From: Pelagerythrobacter marinus | Lineage (GTDB): Bacteria > Pseudomonadota > Alphaproteobacteria > Sphingomonadales > Sphingomonadaceae | Reading direction: 5' to 3' | Assembly: GCF_009827515.1 (NCBI RefSeq) | Contig: NZ_WTYO01000001.1 | Span: forward strand, 539,501-603,500 | DNA length: 64,000 nucleotides | Notes under the pieces: model-generated | Told to the model about the DNA's origin: nothing | Databases searched by the model: none | The model's input: only the letters and a program-made list of their open reading frames with translations | Part shown: in pieces, positions 46,075-52,957 of the stretch | Position numbering within the stretch: the first letter of the stretch is position 1 | Layout: each line of letters begins with the position of its first letter | Position numbers and translations under genes: made by a program

Positions 46075-46260
46075 TTACTGGCCTCCTTTGGGCGCATCGC
46101 TTTCAGCGACCGGGCTCTTGCCTTCGGCTGAGCCGCTGCGCGTCTCATCGCTTCGCGCTTCGATCCCTTGCGCGGTGCGCTTGTAGAACTCGTCCCAGCT
46201 TTCGCCGTCGCGGGGGTAACGGTTCATCTTCTGCCAGCGCTTGAGGTAGGGGCTGTTCAT
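46075..46260 (-). CDS. Hypothetical small phage protein
   Basis: 61 residues, starting MNSPYLKRWQKMNRYPRDGE; the C-terminus ends SDAPKGGQ. The tail resembles the end of the mini-gene at 50236-50361 (ADAPKGEREQ). No family recognised. Confidence 0.45.
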   Translation of the reverse strand: MNSPYLKRWQKMNRYPRDGESWDEFYKRTAQGIEARSDETRSGSAEGKSPVAESDAPKGGQ

Positions 46261-46532
46261 GCGAAATACTCTGCCATAGCTTCGACATCGTCCGGCGCGC
46301 CGCATGCTCGGCAGCACTCGGGCGCAACAGTTTCTTCATCGGCGTGGAAGGCCGCGACCAAAAGATCGCCACAAAAGCCGCACCATATTCCATCATCGTT
46401 CACTGCCGCCCAATCGGGGCAATCAAGGTCATAGATGGAGAATGCGCTAGGGATTGAAGCCGGAACGGGCGAGACGGGAACCGGCTCGACTTGCGAAAGC
46501 CCGGTGCCCGAAGGGCAAGCGCCATTATCCAT
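46257..46532 (-). CDS. Hypothetical phage protein with CxxC pairs
   Basis: 91 residues; CGFC and CCRACG (with CPSG near the start) could form a zinc ribbon. GGAGATGAAAC is a good ribosome site. Function unknown. Confidence 0.5.
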   Translation of the reverse strand: MDNGACPSGTGLSQVEPVPVSPVPASIPSAFSIYDLDCPDWAAVNDDGIWCGFCGDLLVAAFHADEETVAPECCRACGAPDDVEAMAEYFA

Positions 46533-46737
46533 GTTTCATCTCCATCCCGAGAGCGGCGGAAGCCCCCTGCCGGATTACAGGTCCGCTTCCGCACTTTCTC
46601 TCGCTATTGCCCCGATTCCTCGCGCTCATGATGCGCCCGCTTCCCAACGCGATTTCACCGGGTATCGGTGCATCGAGGCCACTATTCTGAAGCGACGTAG
46701 CGAACGTGCGCGGAAGGAGTGGGAGCGGGTATTTCAT
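46525..46737 (-). CDS. Doubtful 70-residue reading frame
   Basis: The frame starts MKYPLPLLPRTFATSL and fills the gap before the next gene, overlapping it by 8 bases. There is no visible ribosome site and the composition is not protein-like. I keep it only because the stretch 46533-46786 otherwise has no gene. Confidence 0.25.
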   Translation of the reverse strand: MKYPLPLLPRTFATSLQNSGLDAPIPGEIALGSGRIMSARNRGNSERKCGSGPVIRQGASAALGMEMKHG

Positions 46738-46786
46738 CGGTAACCACCGGGACGGCTTTCACCGCCCCGGCCCCTCGTTGTGGAAC

Positions 46787-47053
46787 CTAAAATGGGATAT
46801 CCTCCCCGTCGTCGTATTCGGGCTGCGAACCTGCGCGATCCTGCGCGTCACGACGGTCGCGAGAGCCGGAACGTTCGTCTTTCGGCAGCGGCTCGCGCAG
46901 CATGATCTTGAATTGCCCTTCAACGGGGGCGGGGATTGCATCCAGCAGGACCGAGTAGCCCTTGCCGTCCTTGTTGGGGAATGCGACCCCGATGCGGGTG
47001 AAGTAGCTCTTGCCGTTGTTTTCGCGGACAGAGAGTGCGTCGAGACGTTCCAT
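46787..47053 (-). CDS. Phage protein with SSB-like acidic tail
   Basis: 88 residues; the body (NGKSYFTRIGVAFPNKDGKGYSVLLDAIP) looks like a small beta-rich domain and the end reads YDDGEDIPF, the acidic tip used by single-strand DNA-binding proteins to recruit partners. It is next to the exonuclease and annealing genes, so a role in recombination is inferred. Confidence 0.6.
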   Translation of the reverse strand: MERLDALSVRENNGKSYFTRIGVAFPNKDGKGYSVLLDAIPAPVEGQFKIMLREPLPKDERSGSRDRRDAQDRAGSQPEYDDGEDIPF

Positions 47054-47054
47054 A

Positions 47055-47690
47055 TTATGCTGCCTTTCTGTATGCGGCGGACAGTTCCGCCACGGTTTCG
47101 TCGATCTCGGCCAGGAAGGCCGACACCGCTTGTTCGATCTCTGCGATCAACTCGTCGTCGCGCTCGACCCGGCGCACATGCAGTCGCATTTCCTCGGGCA
47201 TCCGCGGGTCGTAGGAAGCGAAGTCGCACCACTCCCGCTCAGCGCAGGCCATCTGCCACTGCATTTGCAGGACATACTTCCGTTCGATGGGCGCGCCGCG
47301 AAGGGTGGCAATGTGCGTGGCGGTGTTGGGGCACTTGATTTCAAGCATCCCGTCGAAGCCCACCAGCCCGTCAGGGGAGGCCCCGGACATGGCAATGGTC
47401 GGGTGATCGATGAAGCCGATCTCCACGGGCTGGTCGCCAATGTGCTCTGCGTAGGCTGCGCGAGCCTCGGGTTCCATATCCACGCCCCACTGCATAGCGG
47501 CGTTCGTGAAGCCTTCGGACTTGGCCCCGGTCAGGCGCTCCGCCACCAGTTGCGCGGCGTAGTTCTCGCGCGAGGCGGCGGGCTTGCCGGATTTCAGCGT
47601 GGCCATAACGTCCACGATCCGGCTTGCGGTTGCCTTGCCCAGGCGGGCGGCAAACCAATCCTCAGAGCGCTGGTCGATATGCTCGCTCAT
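47055..47690 (-). CDS. YqaJ-like viral recombinase (5'-3' exonuclease family)
   Basis: 211 residues with the lambda-exonuclease/YqaJ motifs: QRSEDWFAARLGKATASR, the ASPDGLV and MLEIKCPNTATH metal/catalytic Asp, Glu and Lys, and YVLQMQWQMACAE. It resects double-strand ends to feed the annealing protein encoded by the gene just upstream (4-base overlap). Confidence 0.88.
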   Translation of the reverse strand: MSEHIDQRSEDWFAARLGKATASRIVDVMATLKSGKPAASRENYAAQLVAERLTGAKSEGFTNAAMQWGVDMEPEARAAYAEHIGDQPVEIGFIDHPTIAMSGASPDGLVGFDGMLEIKCPNTATHIATLRGAPIERKYVLQMQWQMACAEREWCDFASYDPRMPEEMRLHVRRVERDDELIAEIEQAVSAFLAEIDETVAELSAAYRKAA

Positions 47691-48310
47691 GCCGGTTCCT
47701 TCGCCTTGTCGTTCGTGTCCGCCTTGGCCATTTCGGCCAGCTTCTTTTCGAGCCGGTTCACGGCTTCATCGAAGCGCGAGGCGGGCAGGTCGGGAATGTC
47801 TTTGCAGCGCATCACCCGGCAAAAGTTCACCGCGTCGATCCCGGTCGCCTGCAAGAGGCTTTGGACCCTCACCACCTGCTCGTCGGTAATGCGCGGTTCG
47901 TCGCGCTTCACCGTGCGAGCCGCCGCGTTGCCATCGTCGTCCTCGACCGGGACGCCGAACGCCGTTACAAGGGCGTAGCGCCGTGCATAGGTGAGAGCGG
48001 AGCCGAAGCCCTGCGCGTCGTTCTTGTTCGCCGGGACGTAGAGCTTGCCGAGCGATAGCTTGTCGCCGTTCGCGTGGTGCAGGATCGTCTCGATTGTTAC
48101 GCCGCGCTCGGAAGGCTCCGGGTGCTGCGTAAAGAACAGGCCGTGCTTGATAAGGGCCGGCTTGATCGCCTCGATGACGGCGGTGATGTCCGCATACTTG
48201 CTCTTGAAGTGCGGGTTATTGGCCGACTTCATGGCCGCGTCGATTTCCCCGAACGCGAGCGCCATCGCGCCAGCAAGGGTCGCAGCCTCTACCTTGGACT
48301 CAGCGCCCAT
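47687..48310 (-). CDS. ERF family single-strand annealing protein
   Basis: 207 residues with the ERF signature: NPHFKSKYADITAVIEAIKPALIKHGL, and GFGSALTYARRYALVTAFGV. ERF proteins anneal complementary single strands in phage recombination. The ATG at 48310 has GGAG at a proper 7-base spacing, better than the ATG at 48316. It forms a module with the YqaJ exonuclease. Confidence 0.88.
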   Translation of the reverse strand: MGAESKVEAATLAGAMALAFGEIDAAMKSANNPHFKSKYADITAVIEAIKPALIKHGLFFTQHPEPSERGVTIETILHHANGDKLSLGKLYVPANKNDAQGFGSALTYARRYALVTAFGVPVEDDDGNAAARTVKRDEPRITDEQVVRVQSLLQATGIDAVNFCRVMRCKDIPDLPASRFDEAVNRLEKKLAEMAKADTNDKAKEPA

Positions 48311-48656
48311 GTTCATTCTCCTTTATTGATTCCCATGTGGAGAGGGCGACGCGGGCTAGACGCTCACACCGCCCCCGGATGGTGTATCCGCCGTGTTCGA
48401 GTAGGCATTCCCTCAGCGCCTCAGCCATTTTCTCGGCTGCCTCTGCCTGTGCTGTGGTGGATGCGAGGCGGTGGCGAGTACGTGAAAGCGCGGCGAGCGA
48501 TACTTCCGCCAACCGAGAGATTTCTTCTAGCGCTTCGTCGGCATCCAGATCGCCGCATTGCCGTTCTAGGAACCTGTCTTTGATGGCGTGAAGGTTCGCC
48601 TCGACAGCGGCCACCGCAGCCTCACGATCCGCCTGCGTTACCTGTTCTTGTGCCAT
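48300..48656 (-). CDS. Hypothetical helical phage protein
   Basis: 118 residues, Ala/Glu-rich with predicted coiled coil (REAAVAAVEANLHAIKDRFLE, RLASTTAQAEAAEKMAEAL). AGAGGACAA precedes the ATG. Function unknown. Confidence 0.5.
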   Translation of the reverse strand: MAQEQVTQADREAAVAAVEANLHAIKDRFLERQCGDLDADEALEEISRLAEVSLAALSRTRHRLASTTAQAEAAEKMAEALRECLLEHGGYTIRGRCERLARVALSTWESIKENEHGR

Positions 48657-48657
48657 G

Positions 48658-48906
48658 TTAGTTGTCCTCTTGTGCAGCGAGCATGGCGTCAGCCCAAGCG
48701 TAGGCTCGGCGGGCAGCTGCTTTTGCGTGGTCCTTGCCGGACAAGACCCAGGCGTTGCCGTAGTCGGCAGCGAAGCAGGCGGGCATTACCTGTCCCGCGA
48801 AGTAATCGCGCAGGGTCATGCCGGGGTAGGTTACCTTGGCCAGTTGATTGCCAATGTTTTCAGCGCGGGTGGCAGGGAAGGCGGGAAAGTTGTTCTCACT
48901 CGCCAT
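48658..48906 (-). CDS. Small phage protein with GMTLRDYFAGQ motif (copy 1)
   Basis: 82 residues with FPAFP, the GMTLRDYFAGQ motif and AARRAYAWADAMLAA. The same layout appears in the protein at 49677-49910. Widespread small phage proteins of unknown function carry this motif (recollection). Confidence 0.65.
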   Translation of the reverse strand: MASENNFPAFPATRAENIGNQLAKVTYPGMTLRDYFAGQVMPACFAADYGNAWVLSGKDHAKAAARRAYAWADAMLAAQEDN

Positions 48907-49036
48907 GACGGTTCCCCTGACTGGTGGTGGAGCGCTCCCGCATGGGGGCTTCCCCCACCGGCGGCCGGCGAAATGAAAGCAGCGGGGACATGAACTGACC
49001 GTTCCCCGGCTTGTGATCGCGGGTGTAAGTGTTCAC
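48896..49036 (-). CDS. 46-residue mini-protein
   Basis: A GTG with a near-perfect GGAGGAAT ribosome site starts VNTYTRDHKPGNGQFMSPL. The stop overlaps the next gene. The length is short of ordinary annotation limits, but the start signal and the operon geometry support it. Function unknown. Confidence 0.45.
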   Translation of the reverse strand: MNTYTRDHKPGNGQFMSPLLSFRRPPVGEAPMRERSTTSQGNRHGE

Positions 49037-49332
49037 AGGTATTCCTCCTCTTTCGGCCATTCCGCCTGGAGTTCTTGCCAACGTGCCTCGCCCATTTCCT
49101 CGCGGGCCTGATCAGCAATGTCTTGAAGGCGGCCCATCGTGGGTAGGGTGCTTACTTCCATGCGCTCGAAATGACGGACGTTCGTGTTGCTGGTGCCATC
49201 AGGGGCATTCAGGACGCCGGGGCGGTCCTCTACGGCCTTGCCAATCCGGTAGTGCAGGTCCGATAGGGACATGCGGGATATGTCGTCCTGACGGGCGCAC
49301 AGCCGTTCGTAGTGGGAGCGGTTACTCGCCAT
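49033..49332 (-). CDS. Hypothetical phage protein
   Basis: 99 residues; helical, with FERMEVSTLPTMGRLQDIADQAREEMGEARWQELQ. The ATG at 49332 is preceded by GGGGAG at a good distance. No family recognised. Confidence 0.5.
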   Translation of the reverse strand: MASNRSHYERLCARQDDISRMSLSDLHYRIGKAVEDRPGVLNAPDGTSNTNVRHFERMEVSTLPTMGRLQDIADQAREEMGEARWQELQAEWPKEEEYL

Positions 49333-49684
49333 CGGTAGGCTCCCCGGCCTTGCCGAGTTCGAAGCCACGGCGGAGGGCGTCTCGGGTCGCCTTCATGGCG
49401 CCGACATCATCCACATCGCCATTGCGAACGCTCTGTGCGAACTGCTTCGCGCTGAAACTGTCATCTTGCTCAAATGCGCGAGCACAAATCTCCCGCGCCT
49501 CGAGCAGCAGTGGATCAACCGGCGGCTCTTCGTGCTCCATGATGTATCGGGCGAAGGCCTTTCCTATGCTGTAGGAAAGCAGCGCACCCTCCTCGAGGAA
49601 GCACTCGGGCTTGTAGGTAGAGCCGTCCTCATTGACGATCTGACACACTCGTTCAGCCGCCCACTGTTCTATTTCATTAGCCAT
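49322..49684 (-). CDS. Hypothetical phage protein
   Basis: 120 residues starting MANEIEQWAAERVCQIVNED, ending in a helical segment. GGGAGAAGAACC precedes the ATG. No family recognised. Confidence 0.5.
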   Translation of the reverse strand: MANEIEQWAAERVCQIVNEDGSTYKPECFLEEGALLSYSIGKAFARYIMEHEEPPVDPLLLEAREICARAFEQDDSFSAKQFAQSVRNGDVDDVGAMKATRDALRRGFELGKAGEPTDGE

Positions 49685-49910
49685 GGTTCTTCTCCCGTTC
49701 GGAGAGCAAGGCGTCGGCAAAGCGATATGCCGCGCTCGCAGCCTTTTCGGGGTGCATGGGCGAGCCAACTTGAACGATGCTCATCCCATGCTGGTGGGGT
49801 ATTTTGGCAGTAACTGTCAGCGCCTGCCCCGCGAACCAATCGCGCAGGGTCATGCCTTCTTGCAGGTGCTTATCGTGAACGCAGGGGAATGCGGGCGGAT
49901 TGTCGCTCAT
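49677..49910 (-). CDS. Small phage protein with GMTLRDWFAGQ motif (copy 2)
   Basis: 77 residues: PPAFP, GMTLRDWFAGQAL, then AASAAYRFADALLSERE. Clearly a paralog of the protein at 48658-48906, about 800 bases away in the same operon. Function unknown. Confidence 0.65.
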   Translation of the reverse strand: MSDNPPAFPCVHDKHLQEGMTLRDWFAGQALTVTAKIPHQHGMSIVQVGSPMHPEKAASAAYRFADALLSEREKNHG

Positions 49911-50239
49911 CACACGTAACCTTTCGATTGGCAGAGGTCGTTCGGATGGACGCGCGACGGATTGAACTCCGCTGCCACCCGGTATTCGGGCAACTCGGCT
50001 TCCGTGTTGTCCGCCTCCACCTCCAGGTCGTCGTTCCAGATGACCTGGGCTGCACGAACAGCGGCAAGGTTGGCGTGGAGCGCGTGGATCGACCATTCGC
50101 CGCCAGAGCGCGTCAGAGCAGCAAGGAGATTGCCGACCTCGCCGTGCAGGCGCATAACGTCCGCGATAAGCTCTTCTGCTGCTGCATCTGCTAGGCGGTG
50201 TTCGGGGGTGGTGGGTTTGATGGGGGATTGAGCGGTCAT
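49910..50239 (-). CDS. Hypothetical phage protein
   Basis: 109 residues, helical N-terminal two thirds (LADAAAEELIADVMRLHGEVGNLLAALTR). The stop codon abuts the next start. No family recognised. Confidence 0.5.
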   Translation of the reverse strand: MTAQSPIKPTTPEHRLADAAAEELIADVMRLHGEVGNLLAALTRSGGEWSIHALHANLAAVRAAQVIWNDDLEVEADNTEAELPEYRVAAEFNPSRVHPNDLCQSKGYV

Positions 50240-50361
50240 TGTTCGCGCTCCCCTTTGGGCGCATCGGCGTTGCCGACCGCGCTCTCGTGAACCGAGCCGG
50301 TTTCCGTCTCGGCCCGGTCGAGCTTGCTCGAAGCGCCCTGATCTTGTTCGTCCCTCCTCAC
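50236..50361 (-). CDS. 41-residue charged mini-protein
   Basis: A GTG overlapping the upstream stop (GTGA), with GGGAGAG before it, starts VRRDEQDQGASSKLD; the end ADAPKGEREQ overlaps the next ATG. Both ends are coupled to neighbours, which supports a real gene. The tail resembles the protein at 46075-46260. Confidence 0.45.
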   Translation of the reverse strand: MRRDEQDQGASSKLDRAETETGSVHESAVGNADAPKGEREQ

Positions 50362-50813
50362 TTCATCTCTCCCAGATGGGAGTCGAAGGCGGCATCGATG
50401 ATTTCTTGATGTTCGGCAGCGCTGGCCATGCGCACGCGGTCGCCATACTCCACCAGCAGTTTGCGCAGAGTGTCGCGCTCCCTCAGAAGCTCTACCGTCT
50501 TATCGCTCGGGAGGGAGAGGGCGCGTTTGGCCGCAACCCAACCCTCGCGATTGTGCCGGGTGCAGTAGGACTTGTCGCCCATCCCACACCAACCGAGATT
50601 TCCGCAATCGCCCCACTCGTCGAGCGGCTCCACCTCTGCCTCACTCGGGCTATGTGTTGCGCGGAGGGCGGAGAGAATGCGGTCGCCGTTGGTTTCCATG
50701 AAGCCAGCAACAGCTTTGTCGTGCGTCCAATCACAGTGCTGCTTCTGGGCGCGAAGAAGCGCCTCCAATTCCGCCAACAGCTCCCGCGCTGCTTTGTTGC
50801 TGGAGCGGGTCAT
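50358..50813 (-). CDS. Hypothetical phage protein with Cys cluster
   Basis: 151 residues: helical start (ARELLAELEALLRAQKQHC), a Cys-rich middle (GDCGNLGWCGMGDKSYC) and a coiled-coil C-terminus (VELLRERDTLRKLLVEYG). A small zinc site is possible. Function unknown. Confidence 0.5.
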   Translation of the reverse strand: MTRSSNKAARELLAELEALLRAQKQHCDWTHDKAVAGFMETNGDRILSALRATHSPSEAEVEPLDEWGDCGNLGWCGMGDKSYCTRHNREGWVAAKRALSLPSDKTVELLRERDTLRKLLVEYGDRVRMASAAEHQEIIDAAFDSHLGEMK

Positions 50814-51112
50814 GCTTCACCCCGTGCCTTGGCGATTGCGGCAGCAAGGTCGTCCATTGCTTCTCGGACCTTGGATGGCTCGCTATGCATGATGCCGACC
50901 GTAAGGATCACCCCCCACTTCTCAGCGGCATCCAGCAACTCCGGCGCGGCTGCGGCTTTCAGCGCGTCCGCCTCGGATGCGCAGTCGCTGGAGAATAGGC
51001 GAAACGTGCGCCCCCCAATCGGGGCGGACATGATGTGAAAGCCATCGCCGCTGAACTTCGGTTTTACCGACCACGGCGTATGCCCTGCGCGTTCTTCGTT
51101 GGGAGTGGTCAT
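50810..51112 (-). CDS. Conserved small phage protein
   Basis: 100 residues starting MTTPNEERAGHTPWSVKPKF, with ASEADALKAAAAPELLDAAEK in the second half, a layout seen in many phage proteins of unknown function. GGAGGGTGGC is a strong ribosome site. It overlaps the first operon gene by 4 bases. Confidence 0.6.
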   Translation of the reverse strand: MTTPNEERAGHTPWSVKPKFSGDGFHIMSAPIGGRTFRLFSSDCASEADALKAAAAPELLDAAEKWGVILTVGIMHSEPSKVREAMDDLAAAIAKARGEA

Positions 51113-51345
51113 GCCACCCTCCACACGCGGAGAACGCCTTCATCGCGAAGGAGGCGGCCGGTGAATTTCATGCCGTGGCGCCGGCCATAATCCCAGGCGG
51201 CGCTGCGGACAGTCATATCGTCTTCGCCGTCATTGACCGGGACAGCAAAGCTGTCCCCCACCTCCATATCCGCGAAGGGATAGCGGCGCATCGCCCGATG
51301 CGAGGCGGGCATCTCGATGCCCTTTTCGATCTTGAAGTCTGCCAT
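51109..51345 (-). CDS. DUF7303-like phage protein, first gene of the leftward operon
   Basis: 78 residues: KIEKGIEMP, YPFADMEVGDSFAVP, then a basic C-terminus with RLLRDEGVLRVWRV. The layout matches small phage proteins I recall as DUF7303. It is the first gene behind the leftward promoter with operator 51397-51412. Confidence 0.6.
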   Translation of the reverse strand: MADFKIEKGIEMPASHRAMRRYPFADMEVGDSFAVPVNDGEDDMTVRSAAWDYGRRHGMKFTGRLLRDEGVLRVWRVA

Positions 51346-51396
51346 GCTTCACCTCTCTATCGTGATGCCGAGCATCACCTGTTGAGAGGTGGTTTA

Positions 51397-51412
51397 TATG
51401 CGCATACGCATA
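51397..51412 (-). promoter_or_regulatory. Operator O1 in the leftward promoter
   Basis: TATGCGCATACGCATA is a near-palindromic 16-mer. On the minus strand it lies between TTGACT (51419-51414) and an AT-rich -10 candidate (TATAAA or TAAACC around 51398-51391), so a bound repressor would block the early operon that begins at 51345. Confidence 0.7.
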
Positions 51413-51427
51413 CAGTCAAGTGCTAAA

Positions 51428-51443
51428 TATGCGCGAGCGCATT
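51428..51443. promoter_or_regulatory. Operator O2
   Basis: TATGCGCGAGCGCATT shares both half-sites with O1 (TATGCGC/GCGCAT). Its centre is 31 bases from that of O1, about three helical turns, as expected for cooperative repressor dimers. Confidence 0.6.
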
Positions 51444-51454
51444 TTTGCAGCCAG

Positions 51455-51607
51455 CTACTGGCGCGTGTTGTCCCGAATGTCCTTGAGTATCTGGGTAATG
51501 GCGCTGAGCTGCTTGCTCAGGGAGTAGGGCGCGTAAAGGAGGGTGAAAATTACCGCGAATATCACCAAGCGATCATACCAAGGCCACGTTGATATAATCT
51601 CAGTCAT
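51455..51607 (-). CDS. 50-residue membrane protein coupled to the repressor
   Basis: The ATG overlaps the repressor stop (ATGA), so the protein should be made in the lysogen from the same mRNA. It starts MTEIISTWPWYDRLVIFAVI and has one hydrophobic helix (about 13-30) followed by a polar helix (SKQLSAITQILKDIRDNTRQ). No family is recognised. The position and small membrane form fit superinfection exclusion or lysogenic conversion, which is only an inference. Confidence 0.7.
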   Translation of the reverse strand: MTEIISTWPWYDRLVIFAVIFTLLYAPYSLSKQLSAITQILKDIRDNTRQ

Positions 51608-52209
51608 CTTGGTATGATCGCCTTAACCCTAGCCGCCCAAAGTATCTCAACATCCTCTATAATCGGAGCATTGGTCGATACCAAGTGATAGCGCTGCGGG
51701 CGGCTACCTCGCATTATGCGTTTAACGAGCATTCGGCCATCAGCAAGCTGCACGACGCATATCCGATTAAGAACCTCGTCTTCAACGATAGTTTGTTCGC
51801 CGGTGTAAACCAAGCGCCAACCGTTCTCCGCAGTGGGTAAGAGGCTGTCGCCCCTTACTTCGACAGCAACGGCGCGGCCAGTAACAGTAGGCGGCCGCTC
51901 GACGTGATCCAGGCCCTCGCCATGAGCGTAATCGTCGTAAGGAAAAACCTCCGCGCCTGCGCCCACGTAGCCGACAACCGGTATATCGCCCGGGGAAGTG
52001 CCGGATAGATCGTCAAGATCCATGAGGCGCTCAATCGTGGTGTTGGCAAACTCCGCAATGCGGTGCAGCGCATCGCTTTGGGGCCTGGAGCCACGTTCCC
52101 AGCGAACGACAGTGGACTGACTGACCCCCATTCTTTCGCCAAACTCTGTCTGGCCTAAGCCTGCGGCACAGCGGATCGCTTTGATTTTTTCGGCGAGCTT
52201 CCCGGTCAT
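51604..52209 (-). CDS. S24 family phage repressor (CI-like)
   Basis: 201 residues from the ATG at 52209: an N-terminal helix-turn-helix (GLGQTEFGERMGVSQSTVVRWERG) and a LexA/CI-type S24 peptidase domain with cleavage site A84-G85, S122 (RGDSLLP) and K163. It should repress both early promoters and be cleaved with RecA upon DNA damage. A longer start at 52266 is possible but adds an unlikely leader. Confidence 0.9.
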   Translation of the reverse strand: MTGKLAEKIKAIRCAAGLGQTEFGERMGVSQSTVVRWERGSRPQSDALHRIAEFANTTIERLMDLDDLSGTSPGDIPVVGYVGAGAEVFPYDDYAHGEGLDHVERPPTVTGRAVAVEVRGDSLLPTAENGWRLVYTGEQTIVEDEVLNRICVVQLADGRMLVKRIMRGSRPQRYHLVSTNAPIIEDVEILWAARVKAIIPR

Positions 52210-52243
52210 GGCGCCCGCATAAACCGGGATACGATGATTCCCG

Positions 52244-52259
52244 AAACCGTTTGCGCATA
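52244..52259. promoter_or_regulatory. Weak operator O4
   Basis: Read on the minus strand, TATGCGCAAACGGTTT matches the O1 consensus at 12 of 16 positions; one half-site is good, the other poor. It lies 33 bases (centre to centre) from O3, mirroring the O1-O2 spacing, between the repressor and cro-like genes. Confidence 0.4.
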
Positions 52260-52266
52260 TCAACAC

Positions 52267-52296
52267 TTGACCCCCCTATGCGTATGCGCATATATA
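52267..52296 (+). promoter_or_regulatory. Rightward promoter with operator O3
   Basis: TTGACC (52267-52272) and TATATA (52291-52296) form an 18-base-spaced promoter, and the spacer contains TATGCGTATGCGCATA (52277-52292), the exact reverse complement of O1. Transcription would begin near 52303, at the ATG of the Cro-like gene. Confidence 0.7.
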
Positions 52297-52302
52297 CGAG
52301 GA

Positions 52303-52476
52303 ATGGATAGCATCCTCGGCATCAGGAAGGCGCTTGGGCTTTCGCAAGTGGAAATGGCCGCCCGGTTAGGGCTGCACCAGACCACAATTTCCCGATTTGA
52401 GCGCGGCGAACTGCCCACGGACAAGCGAACCCTTCTGGCGGCACAAGCCCTGCTGGCGGGAAGGGAGGCGGCATGA
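52303..52476 (+). CDS. Cro-like helix-turn-helix protein
   Basis: 57 residues, nearly all HTH: LGIRKALGLSQVEMAARLGLHQTTISRFERGELP. It should bind the same operators and start the lytic programme. The predicted transcript start coincides with the ATG, so the mRNA may be leaderless. It overlaps the GIY-YIG gene by 4 bases. Confidence 0.85.
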   Translation: MDSILGIRKALGLSQVEMAARLGLHQTTISRFERGELPTDKRTLLAAQALLAGREAA

Positions 52477-52781
52477 GCGTCTATTTTATGACATGCCGCT
52501 CCCTCGGGCAGGTCAAGATCGGCCACAGCTGCAATCCGCAGCGCAGGCTGGAAACCCTGCAAAGCGGCTGCCCAATGCCGCTGGTTATCGAAGCCACCAT
52601 GAAGGGCGGTCGGGCGCAGGAAATGGCGCTTCATAGCCGGTTCGCCGCGCATCGCCGCCAAGGCGAATGGTTCGAGCTGACCCCCGAAATCGACGCACTC
52701 ATTACCGAGCGCCGCCGTGCCCAGAACGACAAGTGGTTCAAGCGGCAGGGGCTGGTGAGCGAACTGGAGAAAGCAGCATGA
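52473..52781 (+). CDS. GIY-YIG family (MUG113/T5orf172-type) protein
   Basis: 102 residues: YFMTCRSLGQVKIGHSCNPQRRLETLQSGCP is the GIY-YIG signature variant (YFM...VKIG, then Arg in RRLETL), followed by LHSRFAAHRRQGEWF. Members are small nucleases or DNA-binding proteins of phages. Role here unknown. Confidence 0.75.
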   Translation: MSVYFMTCRSLGQVKIGHSCNPQRRLETLQSGCPMPLVIEATMKGGRAQEMALHSRFAAHRRQGEWFELTPEIDALITERRRAQNDKWFKRQGLVSELEKAA

Positions 52782-52957
52782 CCCACCCTTATATCGTCGG
52801 CAATCGCCCGCCCGAATGGTTCGACCCTAACTGGAACGCAAGCGCTCGCGCACGCCCGCCCAAAAAAGGTCCATCCTTTGGCCTGCCGCTTCTTGTGCTT
52901 GTCGGGTTTGCTCTGGCGACAATTCCTCTCCGAAAACTGTCGCGGGGAGGGCGGTAA
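52778..52957 (+). CDS. 59-residue protein with one membrane helix
   Basis: A polar part (MTHPYIVGNRPPEWFDPNW) is followed by one hydrophobic helix (about 34-50) and a basic end. The ATG overlaps the previous stop. Its last 131 bases lie opposite the minus-strand gene at 52827-53090. Confidence 0.5.
   Translation: MTHPYIVGNRPPEWFDPNWNASARARPPKKGPSFGLPLLVLVGFALATIPLRKLSRGGR

Noticed and set aside
46435-46743. 102-codon plus-strand frame in the leftward operon
   Set aside because: Opposite to the operon direction, overlaps a gene with a good ribosome site (46257-46532), and shows no family-like sequence.
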